Origin: Escherichia hormaechei_A
GTDB taxonomy: Bacteria > Pseudomonadota > Gammaproteobacteria > Enterobacterales > Enterobacteriaceae
Length of the DNA: 64,000 nucleotides
Assembly: GCA_042434945.1 (NCBI GenBank)
Contig: CP170191.1
Location: 992,001-1,056,000 of the forward strand
Direction of reading: 5' to 3'
Shown one piece after another: positions 35,181 through 45,275 of the stretch. Under the pieces are notes generated by a model. That model ran no database searches. It saw only the letters and a list, made by a program, of their open reading frames with translations, and was not told the DNA's origin. Position 1 is the first letter of the stretch; every line of letters starts with the position of its first letter. The position numbers were made by a program, and so were the translations under genes.

Positions 35181-36195
35181 TTACCGGTGCAACTTCCCGT
35201 GATCCCGTAACCACGCCGCCGTACGCACTATCCCTTCATCCAGCGATACAATCGGTTTATATCCCAGCTCGTTCTCCGCCCGCGAAATATCCAGCGTAAA
35301 GTCAAAATTCAACTTGGAGGACGCCGTAGTGGGTCAGCGGCGGCTCTTTTGCTGACTTGCGGCCTAAACGCTCCATGCTGCGGGCGATCATATCCAGCAT
35401 CGGGTAGGGGATGGAACGAATACGACAGTCAATATTCAACTCGTCGATCAGCTTCTGCACGATGCTGCGCAGTGTGCGATGCTCGCCGTTGGTGATGTTG
35501 TACACACGCCCGGAAGGTAGCTTATCGCAGGCTTCCTGGCTTGCCAGCCACATTGCGTGCACGGCATTTTCATAGTAGGTCATATCGACCAGCGCACTGC
35601 CGCCATGCGGTAACAGAATACTGCCGTAGTGGTGCATCATATGCGCCAGACGGGGAATAAAGACTTTATCGTGCGGTCCGAACAGACTTTGTGGGCGCAG
35701 AATAGTAAAGCGCGTTTGTGGATTCGCCTGCGAAAGCATATTGATCACTTCTTCGCTGGCTGCTTTGCTGCGGGCAAACTCGTTGGCGAAGCGGTGAGGG
35801 CGAAAATCTTCTTTAATATCGCGATGGTGGTGATAATCGAAGTACAGGGAGGGGGAAGAGATATGAATAAAGTTACGCACACCCCAGGCGACAGCCCATT
35901 CACCCAGGCGGCGAGTGGCGCGAACGTTAGCCAGATCGAAAGCCTGTTGTGTCCCCCAGGGTGAGGTAAAGCTGGAGCAGTGCCACAGCGTATCAATGCC
36001 CGCGAGCATCACTTTAGCTTGTGATGAAACCAGCTCGGTCAGATCCGCCGGAACAAACTCTGCGCCCATTTTTTCCAGCAATTTGCCCATTGCCTCGTTG
36101 CGACCGGTCGCTCGCACGCTGATGCCTTTCTGGCATAAAAACTCTACCGCGTTTCGACCTAAGCCGCTGGTGGCGCCGGTAACCAGTACCTTCAT
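35181..36195 (-). pseudogene. ybjS: YbjS, NAD(P)-dependent epimerase/dehydratase family, frameshifted near the C-terminus
   Basis: An extended short-chain dehydrogenase with the N-terminal nucleotide site TGATSGLGRNAVEFL and a YxxxK-like region. It starts at 36195 (MKVLVTG); the open frame to 36258 is an unlikely extension. One extra G near 35318-35320 shifts the frame after LTHYGV and brings a stop at 35302. The original frame continues to a stop at 35181 and restores the 337-residue length. Upstream of the shift the protein equals K-12 YbjS from memory; the last 40 residues are a diverged version. The frameshift thus sits at a mosaic switch and may be an assembly error. Confidence 0.85.
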
Positions 36196-36293
36196 ATCAA
36201 TCCACTGTTGTTGAGAAAATAACGTGCGCATTCTTCCGTGATTTCCCCCATGATGCAATGGGAAACATGAAAGAATAACGCAGGTTTTGTCGA

Positions 36294-37719
36294 TTAATCT
36301 GTGCTTTGTTCTGCCAGTCTGGCGATTTGTTTTGCCATTCCGCGAAAATAAACAGATGCGCGGGGATCATCATAACCAGTAAAACAGCCCCGGCATACCG
36401 TGCGGATGCCAGAAAGCGCGGACATCGATAGTACGATAGTCGCCTTTATCTTCCAGGCTAAAACACAGTCGTCCCAGCCCCGGCGCTTTCATGCCAAATA
36501 ACAACGTAAGTTGTTTTTCCGGTTCAACGACAATCACTTTCCAGCTATCCACCGCATCGCCAGTCTGTAAATATTCGCGCTCCGGGCGGCCTTTCGCCAG
36601 CTTATGACCGATCGCGCGGTCCATCAACGCCCGTGTCTGCCACAAAATATTGCCAAAGAAATAACGCTCTTTACCGCCGATTTGGTTCACCACCTGCCAT
36701 AAAGCCGCAAGGCTGGCGGACGTTTTAACGGTAAACCCCGCCTGTTTGGCGAAATAACCGTACTCCGGTCGCCAGCGGGCAAAGGCCTGAGCGTCGTAGC
36801 CCCAGTCGCTGGAGTTGACCAGTTTTTCTTCCTCTTTCAACGTGCTACGTACCGCGTCATCGAAGCGATCAGCCGTTGTGGGATGAGTGCACGTAGCGCG
36901 GTATCATCCGCCAGCAGATCGTGTTTCAGCCCCTGAATCAACGCCCTGGCGGTGGTGGGCGGTACGGAAGTAATCACATTGAGAAACCACACCGAAATCC
37001 AGCGGGTGGGGAGGGGGATGGGGATCAACCAGCGGCGCTTACCGCTCACCGCCATAAAATGTTCAAACTGTTGCTGATAACTGAGCACCTCTGGTCCGGC
37101 GGCTTCGAAGATGCGGTGTTCGCTGGCCGGATGATCTAACAACGCCACCAGATAGTGCAGCAAGTTTTCCAGCGCGATGGGCGTGGTGCGTGAACGTACC
37201 CAGCGTGGCGGCGTTAACACTGGCAGGTTGTAGACCATATCGCGCATGACTTCGAACGCCGCTGAACCTGCGCCAACGATAATTCCGGCCCGAAGTTCGG
37301 TCACAGGTACATTCGCTTCACGAAGAATGTCCGCCGTAGCCTGACGAGCACGCAGATGATCCGACTGCTCATGTGGCGGGGCCTGCAACGAACTGAGAAA
37401 GATTAATTGCTTAACTGGTACTTCACGTAGCGCAATCGCGGACGTTGAGAGCCACCTGGCGCTCCTGAGCGATAAAATCGCCGCCTTCGCCCATGCTGTG
37501 CACCAGAAAATAGACGGTATCGATATCCTGCAACAGGGCCGGAAGGTTATCCGGCCAGCTGAGATCGACTTTATGGCAACTGACGTTTGCCAGTTGCAGC
37601 TTTGCAAGCCTGTCGACATGACGTGCCGCCGCCAGGATCTGATGCCCTTGCTGGCTGAGTGTGCGCACCAGATGCTGACCAATGTAGCCACTGGCACCGA
37701 GAACTAAAATGCGTTGCGG
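36294..37719 (-). pseudogene. ybjT: YbjT, NAD(P)-binding oxidoreductase family, several frameshifts
   Basis: The intact homologue is a 476-residue protein with an NAD(P)-binding fold, [16 protein letters not shown], and a C-terminal DUF2867 domain. It begins with GTG at 37719. Compared with remembered K-12 YbjT, there is an extra T near 37437 (after NVRD), a lost T near 36866 (after RLIA), a lost C near 36373 (after FYWL) and a further lost C close to the end. Three frames together cover the whole protein. Multiple indels in an otherwise K-12-like sequence suggest low-quality sequence rather than evolved decay. Confidence 0.83.
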
Positions 37720-37732
37720 CACGTCTCTCTCC

Positions 37733-38734
37733 TTAACGCGCCAGGAATGCGCGCCAGTGGGCGGCGACTTCCGCCAGTTGTTCGCGCGAGACGTCAAGAT
37801 GCGTCACCAGGCGGACAATCGGCGAGGCGTTAATCAGCACGTTTCTCGCTTTCATGTATTCGCCTAACGCGGCAGCATTTTCTTCCCCGACGCGAACAAA
37901 CAGCATATTAGTGTCCTGACGCATCACATCCGCGCCTGCTTCACGCAGTTGCTCCGCCATCCAGGCGGCGTTGTCGTGATCTTCCTGCAACCGTGCGACG
38001 TTATTTTTCAGGGCATACATCCCGGCGGCAGCCAGAATCCCGGACTGACGCATCCCGCCACCGGCCATTTTCCGCCAGCGGATGGCACGTTTAATGTAAT
38101 CACGATTACCGACGAGTAATGAACCGACTGGCGTCCCAAGACCTTTCGACAGGCAAATGGTGAACGAATCACAATATTGCGTGATCTCTTTCAGTTCGCA
38201 GCCGTAAGCCACCACGGCATTAAAGATGCGCGCACCGTCAACATGCAGCGCCAGATTGCGCTCGCGGGTAAATTCCCATGCTTCTTTCAGGTATTCACGC
38301 GGCAGCACTTTGCCGTTGTGGGTGTTTTCCAGACTGAGTAATTTGGTGCGGGCGAAATGGATATCGTCGGGTTTGATTTTCATCGCCACTTTATCCAGCG
38401 GTAGCGTGCCGTCGGCAGCCGCGTCGATGGGTTGCGGCTGAATACTGCCCAGCACCGCTGCGCCACCGGCTTCAAACAGATAGTTATGCGCGGCCTGACC
38501 GACAATATACTCTTCGCCACGTTCGCAGTGACTGAGCAGAGCGACCAGGTTGGCCTGAGTGCCGGTAGGCAGAAAAATGGCGGCTTCTTTACCGGAAAGC
38601 TCTGCTGCATAGTCCTGCAGAGCATTAACGGTAGGGTCGTCTCCGTAAACGTCGTCCCCAACCGGGGCGGCCATCATCGCTTCGAGCATGGCGCGGCTCG
38701 GTCGGGTAACGGTATCACTGCGTAAATCAATCAT
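37733..38734 (-). CDS. ltaE: Low-specificity L-threonine aldolase
   Basis: A 333-residue PLP-dependent enzyme that cleaves L-threonine and L-allo-threonine to glycine and acetaldehyde. It starts MIDLRSDTVTRPSRAMLEAM. PLP-site features are HVDGARIFNA and the lysine in SFTICLSKGLGTPVGS. K-12-like, intact, and 13 bases upstream of ybjT in the same direction. Confidence 0.95.
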   Translation of the reverse strand: MIDLRSDTVTRPSRAMLEAMMAAPVGDDVYGDDPTVNALQDYAAELSGKEAAIFLPTGTQANLVALLSHCERGEEYIVGQAAHNYLFEAGGAAVLGSIQPQPIDAAADGTLPLDKVAMKIKPDDIHFARTKLLSLENTHNGKVLPREYLKEAWEFTRERNLALHVDGARIFNAVVAYGCELKEITQYCDSFTICLSKGLGTPVGSLLVGNRDYIKRAIRWRKMAGGGMRQSGILAAAGMYALKNNVARLQEDHDNAAWMAEQLREAGADVMRQDTNMLFVRVGEENAAALGEYMKARNVLINASPIVRLVTHLDVSREQLAEVAAHWRAFLAR

Positions 38735-38770
38735 GGCATGTCCTTATTATGACGGGAAATGCCACCCTTT

Positions 38771-40487
38771 TTACCTTAGCCAGTTCGTTTTCGCCAGTTC
38801 GATCACTTCATCGCCGCGTCCGCTGATGATTGCGCGCAACATATACAAGCTAAATCCTTTGGCCTGTTCGAGTTTGATCTGCGGTGGAATGGCTAACTCT
38901 TCTTTGGCGACCACCACATCCACCAGCACCGGACCGTCGATGGAGAAGGCGCGTTGCAGGGCTTCATCAACTTCAGACGCTTTTTCTACACGGATACCCG
39001 TAATGCCGCACGCTTCGGCAATGCGGGCAAAGTTTGTGTCGTGTAGTTCGGTGCCGTCAGTCAAATAGCCACCAGCTTTCATCTCCATCGCCACAAAGCC
39101 CAGCACGCTGTTGTTAAAGACGACAATTTTCACTGGCAGTTTCATCTGCACTACTGAGAGGAAATCGCCCATCAACATGCTAAAACCGCCATCGCCGCAC
39201 ATGGCGACCACCTGACGTTCTGGCTCTGTCGCCTGCGCACCCAGCGCCTGCGGCATGGCGTTAGCCATCGAACCGTGGTTAAACGAACCTAACAGGCGAC
39301 GCTTGCCGTTCATTTTTAGATAACGCGCTGCCCATACTGTTGGCGTGCCGACGTCACAGGTAAAGATTGCGTCATCGGCGGCAAAATGACTAATTTGCTG
39401 CGCCAGATATTGCGGGTGAATGGCTTTCTCGCTCGGTTTAGCTAAATCGTCCAGCCCTTTGCGGGCATCGCGGTAATCTTCCAGCGCTTTATCCAGAAAT
39501 TTGCGATCGGCTTTTTCTTCCACCAGTGGCAGCAATGCACGCAGGGTTGATTTGATATCGCCGACCAGCGCCATATCTACCTTGCTATGCGCGCCGATGC
39601 TGGCTGGATTGATATCAATCTGAATGATTTTGGCATCGGTCGGGTAGAAGGCGCGGTAGGGAAATTGCGTGCCGAGCAGCACTAACGTATCGGCATTCAT
39701 CATAGTGTGAAAACCTGACGAGAAGCCGATTAACCCGGTCATTCCAACATCATACGGATTATCGTATTCGACATGTTCTTTACCGCGCAGGGCATGAACA
39801 ATAGGCGCTTTAATTTTCCCGGCAAACTCAACTAACTCTTTATGCGCCCCCGCGCAGCCGCTGCCACACATCAGGGCGATATTGCTGGAATAACGCAGCA
39901 GTTGCGCCAGTTTTGCGTAACTCTTCTTCTTCCGGCGTCACGACTGGTTGTGGCGCATTGATACCAGTGCATGGTTACCCCTTCTGGCGCAGGTTTTAAC
40001 GCCACGTCGCCGGTAACACGACAACCGAAACGCCACGTTAAGCACCGCTTTGCGCATGGCAATCGCCAGTACTTGTGGGATCTGCTCCGGGCTGGAAACC
40101 AGCTCGCAATAGTGACTACATTCGCGGAATAGCTCTTGTGGGTGGGTTTCTGGAAATAGCCGCTGCCAATTTCGCTGGAGGGAATATGAGCGGCAATCGC
40201 AGTACCGGAACGTGATTGCGGTGGCAATCGAACAGGCCGTTGATTAAGTGCAGGTTGCCGGGGCCGCACGATCCGGCGCAGACCGCCAGTTCTCGCTAAG
40301 TTGTGCTTCAGCGCCAGCGGCAAAGGCCGCCACTTCTTCGTGGCGGCGTGGACATCCACTCAATAGTTTTCATCTTGTTAAGGCTATCGCTGAGTCCGTT
40401 CAGAGAATCGCCAGTGACGCCCCAGATACGCTTTACGCCAGCCTGCTCAAGGGTTTTCGCTATGTATGCAGCCACAGTTTGTTTCAT
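38771..40487 (-). pseudogene. poxB: Pyruvate dehydrogenase (quinone) PoxB, N-terminal third frameshifted
   Basis: PoxB is a peripheral membrane ThDP- and FAD-dependent enzyme that oxidises pyruvate to acetate and CO2. The C-terminal 366 residues (38771-39871) are intact and include the ThDP motif [19 protein letters not shown] and the membrane-binding tail. From 39880 to 40350 at least seven single-base indels break the frame relative to the remembered K-12 gene (for example CTTAGCGAGAAC for CTTAGCGGAGAAC). The first 45 or so codons (start at 40487, MKQTVAAYIAKTLEQAG) are a diverged version. The total length of 1717 against an expected 1719 bases indicates an otherwise complete gene. Confidence 0.88.
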
Positions 40488-40635
40488 GGTTGTCCGTCTC
40501 CTTTATGTGATATCGCTTACAAGCTTAGAAGAAAGTCGCTGTATTGCCTGCTCAGTATTCTTTAAGTCCAGATGGTTTTTCTGCGCGACGCGCCGCCAGC
40601 GGGCTGAGGTTGGGGCGGGAGGAAGCGGGTTTGCA

Positions 40636-40766
40636 GACCCTTTTTTCCTGATGGTGCATAAGTTGTTGATTTTATATGGTTAGGCTGAAGGGGAATAAAA
40701 AAGGGGTTGGAGGGAGTTTTTGAGGTATTGGTTTATCAGACAAAGGGATAGATGTAGATTGCTTCA
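40636..40766 (+). promoter_or_regulatory. Probable type I-F CRISPR leader
   Basis: This A/T-rich stretch directly before the first repeat contains GACCCTTTTTTCC, TTGATTTTATATGGTTAGG and GGGAATAAAAAAGGGGTTGG. These resemble leaders of type I-F arrays as I remember them. Its position fixes array polarity as plus, with the newest spacer first. Confidence 0.6.
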
Positions 40767-40964
40767 GTTCACTGCCGGGCAGGCAGCTTAGAAATCTAAC
40801 TGCCAGACTTCCTGGCTTTCTCCCTCGTTCACTGCCGGGCAGGCAGCTTAGAAATACGGCGACACCGACACGCGCCAGCGTGTTTTGTTCACTGCCGGGC
40901 AGGCAGCTTAGAAATCTTGCCTGATTTGCTCATGCCTTTAGTCACGGTTCACTGCCGTACAGGC
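40767..40964 (+). CRISPR. Type I-F CRISPR mini-array, three spacers, no cas genes nearby
   Basis: There are three identical 28-base repeats at 40767-40794, 40827-40854 and 40887-40914. They start GTTCACTGCC and end AGGCAGCTTAGAAA. The three spacers are exactly 32 bases each (40795-40826, 40855-40886, 40915-40946). A fourth, truncated repeat follows at 40947-40964. Length, spacing and the palindrome CTGCC/GGCAG are diagnostic of type I-F (Csy). The full repeats carry GGG in the loop where the common enterobacterial repeat has GTA; the truncated terminal repeat keeps GTA. No cas1, cas3 or csy gene lies in the window. Confidence 0.93.
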
Positions 40965-40976
40965 CGTAGGCACAAT

Positions 40977-41407
40977 GTAGGCCGGGTAAACGTAGTGCCA
41001 CCCGGCAAAAAGCCCGGTGGCGCTGACGCTTACCGGGCCTACAGAGGTTCCAAAGGCAAATGCGCTGGCCTGCATGGGCAAAAAGCCCGGTGGCGCTGAC
41101 GCTTACCGGGCCTACAGAGGTTCCAAAGGCAAATGCGCTGGCCTGCATGGGCAAAAAGCCCGGTGGCGCTGACGCTTACCGGGCCTACAGGGTTCCAAAG
41201 GCAAAAGCGCTGGCCTGCATGGGCAAAAAGCCCGGTGGCGCTGACGCTTACCGGGCCTACAGAGGTTCCAAAGGCAAATGCGCTGGCCTGCATGGGCAAA
41301 AAGCCCGGTGGCGCTGACGCTTGCCGGGCTTACAGAGGTTCCAAAGGCAAATGCGCTGGCCTGCATGGGCAAAAAGCCCGGTGGCGTTGATGCTTACCGG
41401 GCCTACA
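40977..41407. repeat. Tandem BIME/REP array with 73-base period
   Basis: One inverted REP (40977-41006) is followed by six REP cores beginning at 41012, 41085, 41158, 41230, 41303 and 41376. The spacing is 73, 73, 72, 73 and 73 bases. Each unit is GCCCGGTGGCGCTGACGC then TTACCGGGCCTACA plus a spacer with AGGTTCCAAAGGCAAATGCG and CTGGCCTGCATGGGC. It is open in all frames because the period is one more than a multiple of three, giving spurious overlapping reading frames. It lies between the CRISPR array and the hcr 3' end. Confidence 0.95.
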
Positions 41408-41423
41408 GGTGAACCGCGAAAGA

Positions 41424-42392
41424 TTATGCGAGAACCAAATCCCCCTGCGGATGGCAGGAGCAGGCCAGTACGTAACCTTCAGCGATTTCGGCGTCGGTCA
41501 GCGTCATTGTGCTGCTCACCGTATATTCACCGGAAACCACTTTTGTCTTACAGCAGCCGCAAACACCCGCACGGCAGGCAGCGACAACCGGAACGTTATT
41601 GCTTTCCAGCGCCTCCAGTAGCGTGGTGCCAACCGGGGCGTAAAATTCTCGTGCCGGTTGCAGTTTGGTGAATTTCAGACCGCTGGTCGCCGCTTCTGCT
41701 ACTGGGGTGAAGAATTTCTCTTTAAAGAAACGCGTCACGCCGAGCGCTTTCACTTCCTGCTCTACCCAATCCATATACGGAGCCGGGCCGCAGGTCATCA
41801 CGGTACGTGAAGCTAAGTCAGGTACACCTGCCAGCAGTTCGCGAGTGAGACGACCAGCGATAAAGCCTTCGGTAACGTTATTTTCTGCCACCAGCGTTAC
41901 CGGATAGTTACGCCACTCATCGGCGAAAATAACATCCTGCGGCGTACGCACGTTGTAGATCACCCGCACATCGGCCTGTGGACGGTTCTTCGCAAGCCAG
42001 CGACGCATCGACATAATCGGCGTGACGCCGCAGCCTGCCGCCAGCAACAGGAATTTATCTTCTGCTTTATCGTCGCAGGTAAATTCCCCCATCGCGTCCG
42101 AAAGCCAGAGATAATCACCGCGTTTTACATCGCGCGTCAGCCACTGGGAGCCGACACCGTCATCAATCCGCCGCACGGTCAGGGTGATATATTCACTCAC
42201 GCCTGGCGTGGAGGAAATGGTGTAAGCACGCAGCGTTTCCGCTGAGTTTCGCACGCTGACCAGTGCATATTGCCCGGCGCGATATGGGTAGTAATCGTGG
42301 CAAATCAGGGAAATCGTCCACACATCCGGCGTTTCTTGCGTAATGTGATGAACCTGCATCCGCCACGGGCATTGATTCGTTGGCATCGTCAT
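41424..42392 (-). CDS. hcr: NADH:HCP reductase Hcr
   Basis: A 322-residue FAD/2Fe-2S flavoprotein that donates electrons to the hybrid cluster protein Hcp. Features in order are the ferredoxin-reductase FAD site RAYTISSTPG, the NAD site LLAAGCGVTPIMSM, and a C-terminal plant-type ferredoxin cluster CRAGVCGCCKTKV. The start MTMPTNQ at 42392 is the E. coli one; two further codons upstream are open. It is co-transcribed with hcp, 11 bases apart. K-12-like. Confidence 0.95.
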   Translation of the reverse strand: MTMPTNQCPWRMQVHHITQETPDVWTISLICHDYYPYRAGQYALVSVRNSAETLRAYTISSTPGVSEYITLTVRRIDDGVGSQWLTRDVKRGDYLWLSDAMGEFTCDDKAEDKFLLLAAGCGVTPIMSMRRWLAKNRPQADVRVIYNVRTPQDVIFADEWRNYPVTLVAENNVTEGFIAGRLTRELLAGVPDLASRTVMTCGPAPYMDWVEQEVKALGVTRFFKEKFFTPVAEAATSGLKFTKLQPAREFYAPVGTTLLEALESNNVPVVAACRAGVCGCCKTKVVSGEYTVSSTMTLTDAEIAEGYVLACSCHPQGDLVLA

Positions 42393-42403
42393 CGACAAAC
42401 TCC

Positions 42404-44056
42404 TTACGCGCTCAACAGTTGCTTCATGTCTTCTTCAACAGTGGTGATAGAACGCAGGCCGAATTTCTCGTTCAGCACCGCCAGCAGGTCTGGTGTCAGG
42501 AAACCAGGTGCAGTCGGGCCGGTGACGATATTTTTCACGCCCAGAGAAAGCAGCGTCAGCAGAATGACGATCGCTTTCTGTTCAAACCAGGAGAGCACCA
42601 GCGACAGCGGCAGATCGTTGACACCGCAGCCCAGTTTCTCTGCCAGAGTGACAGCCAGAATAATCGCTGAGTAAGCATCGTTACATTGACCTGCATCTAC
42701 CAGACGCGGCAGACCTTCGATATCGCCAAACTCAAGTTTGTTAAAGCGATATTTACCACAGGCGAGGGTCAGGATCAGGCAGTCATCCGGCACGCTGGTG
42801 GCGAAATCGGTGAAGTAGTGGCGCTCGCCGCGTGCGCCGTCACAGCCACCAAGCAGGAAGATATGACGCAGTTTTTCACGGCTCACCAGATCAATCAGCG
42901 TATCAGCAGCGCCAAGCAGCGTCTGGCGACCAAAACCCACGGTGATAAGGTGCGGAATTTCGCTGTACGGGAAGCCTGCCATCTGTTGCGCCTGGGTGAT
43001 AACCGCAGAGAAATCATCACCGTCCAGATGACGCACGCCAGGCCAGCCAACAATGCTGCGGGTCCAGATACGATCGTCATAAGCGCCTACGGTTGGGTCG
43101 ATGATGCAGTTCGAGGTCATCACGATGGGGCCAGGGAAACGAGCGAACTCCACTTGCTGATTCTGCCAGCCGCTGCCGTAGTTACCGACCAGATGCTTGA
43201 ATTTACGCAGCTCCGGGTAGCCATGCGCAGGCAGCATTTCGCCGTGGGTGTAGACATTAACGCCCGTGCCTTCGGTCTGTTCCAGCAGGTTGTAGAGATC
43301 TTTGAGATCGTGACCGGAAATCAGAATGCATTTACCCGCCGTCGCTTTGACGTTGACCTGGGTTGGCGTCGGGTGACCGTATTTACCGGTTTCGCCTGCA
43401 TCCAGAATGCTCATCACTTTGAAGTTCATCTGGCCGATTTCCATTGAACACTCAAGAAGCGCGTTCATATCGGCAGGCCAGGTCCCCAGCCACGCCATGA
43501 TTTTATGGTACTGGGCATAAATATCGTTGTCGTATTGACCGAGAACATGCGCGTGTTCCATATAGGCCGCCGCACCTTTCAGGCCATACAGGCACAGCAG
43601 ACGCAGGCCGAGAATGTTTTCGCCAATCGCCGCTTTATCTTTGTTAGGGGTAAATTCTGCTGCCTGACGTTGCAGCTCGCCGAGATCGTCGCTCACCAGT
43701 TGCAGGTCAGCCATCGGGTTATCGACGCGCGCGTTGGCATCTACAGCCAGGCATTGCGCTTTCAGCGCCTCGCGCAGGGCAATCGCTTCACGAGCGTAGC
43801 CGACAATACGCGGAGAATCGAAGTTAACGTTGGTCAGGGTTGAGAAAAAGGCACGTGGCGCGAAGCTGTCAACATCGTGGTTGATGATGCCGTATTCACG
43901 CGCTTTTACCGCCCAGGCAGAAAGCCCTTGCAGCGCCGCGATGAGTAAATCCTGAAGGTCAGAAGTTTCCGCCGTTTTACCACACATCCCCTGCGCGTAT
44001 GAGCAGCCGTTTCCTGCCGGAGTACGGATAGTTTGTTCACATTGCACACAAAACAT
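42404..44056 (-). CDS. hcp: Hydroxylamine reductase / hybrid cluster protein Hcp
   Basis: A 550-residue Fe-S protein that reduces nitric oxide and hydroxylamine under anaerobic nitrosative stress and acts in S-nitrosylation. The N-terminal cluster motif is CVQCEQ ... [10 protein letters not shown]. Hybrid-cluster ligands lie in the C-terminal half ([39 protein letters not shown]). The start is MFCVQC at 44056. It is first in hcp-hcr with an NsrR-like site upstream. K-12-like. Confidence 0.96.
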
Positions 44057-44069
44057 GATCACACCTTTT

Positions 44070-44094
44070 AAAGTTATATTTAATATACATGTTT
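44070..44094 (-). promoter_or_regulatory. Likely NsrR operator upstream of hcp
   Basis: AAAGTTATATTTAATATACA then TGTTT forms an imperfect palindrome just upstream of hcp. It resembles the AAG-TG-AT...AATACAT-TT pattern of NsrR sites. NsrR is the established nitric-oxide-sensing repressor of hcp-hcr in E. coli. The match is by eye. Confidence 0.5.
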
Positions 44095-44199
44095 AAGGTT
44101 AAGACGCTTAACGCGGGGATAAAAGGGATTTTTCATGCAACTTTAAGGGAGATTGATTTAGCGCAATTTTGGCGGCAGGGATCTACCGCCAGAGAGGTA

Positions 44200-45099
44200 T
44201 TACGCAGAGAAAAAGGCGATGAGGATCGGCACTAACAGGCTAAGAATAAAACCGTGAACAATTGCCGCCGGGACCATATCCAGCCCGCCAGTACGTTGAA
44301 GAACGGGCAGGGTGAAATCCATTGATGTGGCACCGCATAAGCCCAGTGCAGTAGAGCGGCTGCGGCGAATCAGCCCAGGGATCAACATAATAGCAATCAG
44401 TTCACGGGCCAGATCATTAAAAAACGCCGCGCTCCCGATTACCGGGCCAAAAGATTCGGTCAATAAAATACCGGAAAGAGAATACCAGCCGAAACCGGAG
44501 GCCATTGCCAGCGCGGTATTGATGGGGAGATCAAGAATAAAGGCGTTAATTAAACCACCAATTAATGAACTGGCAACCACCACCACGGCGACAATCATTC
44601 CCCGGCGATTAAGGACAATCTGCTTTAAGGTCATGCCATTATTGCGCAACTGAATACCGACGAGGAAAAGTAGCAGAATTAACGTGTATTCGCTGGCTTC
44701 GGTCGCGTGTTGTAAGAAAGCCAGTCCACTCAGACCAATGGCAAAACCAATCACTACTACGCCGCACAGTTTTAGCGACTCCAGCGCCATCGCAATACGC
44801 GACGGGAGTTTTTCCTGATGGTGGTGATTTTTCCAGGGAATAGTGCGTTCCAGCCAGAACAGCGCAGCAATATTGCACAGCAGAATAACCACTACCGTAA
44901 CCGCAGAATAATGCAGGATGGAAAGCAAGTTCGTCGCCAGATTATCCAGGAAGGCCAGGCTGATCCCCATAAAGAACAGAATGACGTAAACAATCCAGCT
45001 GAGAAAACGATTAATAAGCTTTAAGGCCGATTCATGACGCAGCGGAATAAGGTAGCCCACAATCAGGGGCAGAAGAATGATGAGGAGTCCTGAGAACAT
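44200..45099 (-). CDS. lysO: Lysine exporter LysO
   Basis: A 299-residue inner-membrane exporter of L-lysine (also thialysine), formerly ybjE, with about eight hydrophobic segments. It starts MFSGLLIILLPLIVGYLIPL. About the last 200 residues equal K-12 LysO from memory, while the first 95 or so carry many substitutions. A mosaic switch therefore lies near 44820, here with the frame preserved. Confidence 0.93.
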   Translation of the reverse strand: MFSGLLIILLPLIVGYLIPLRHESALKLINRFLSWIVYVILFFMGISLAFLDNLATNLLSILHYSAVTVVVILLCNIAALFWLERTIPWKNHHHQEKLPSRIAMALESLKLCGVVVIGFAIGLSGLAFLQHATEASEYTLILLLFLVGIQLRNNGMTLKQIVLNRRGMIVAVVVVASSLIGGLINAFILDLPINTALAMASGFGWYSLSGILLTESFGPVIGSAAFFNDLARELIAIMLIPGLIRRSRSTALGLCGATSMDFTLPVLQRTGGLDMVPAAIVHGFILSLLVPILIAFFSA

Positions 45100-45179
45100 G
45101 AACAGCCGGTCCTTTTGAGTTTTCGTTAAGCGCCAGAGACACTACCCAATAAAGGCTGTGAGGTAAAGCTACAAAAAAA

Positions 45180-45257
45180 GCCGGGTGGCGGCTACGCCTT
45201 ACCCGGCCTACAAAGTGCACACTAACGTAGGTCGGGTAAGCTTTAGCGCCACCCGAC
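45180..45257. repeat. REP pair between lysO and aqpZ
   Basis: Two REP units in opposite orientation, 45180-45211 (GCCGGGTGGCGGCTACGCC...) and 45227-45257 (GTAGGTCGGGTAAGC...), lie downstream of aqpZ and upstream of lysO. Confidence 0.85.
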
Positions 45258-45275
45258 ATTACAGACCGCACTTAA

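Noticed and set aside
41039..41390. Overlapping 85-codon frames on both strands with repeated peptides (PGGADAYRAYRG type)
   Set aside because: They arise from the 73-base REP tandem array, where the period shifts frame each unit. They are not proteins.
40488..41423. Degraded cas genes next to the CRISPR array
   Set aside because: The whole interval is leader, array and REP units; no coding similarity to csy or cas genes can be seen.
45100..45275. Possible lysine riboswitch in front of lysO
   Set aside because: The sequence is fully accounted for by a REP pair and a short leader; no L-box-like conserved core is visible.
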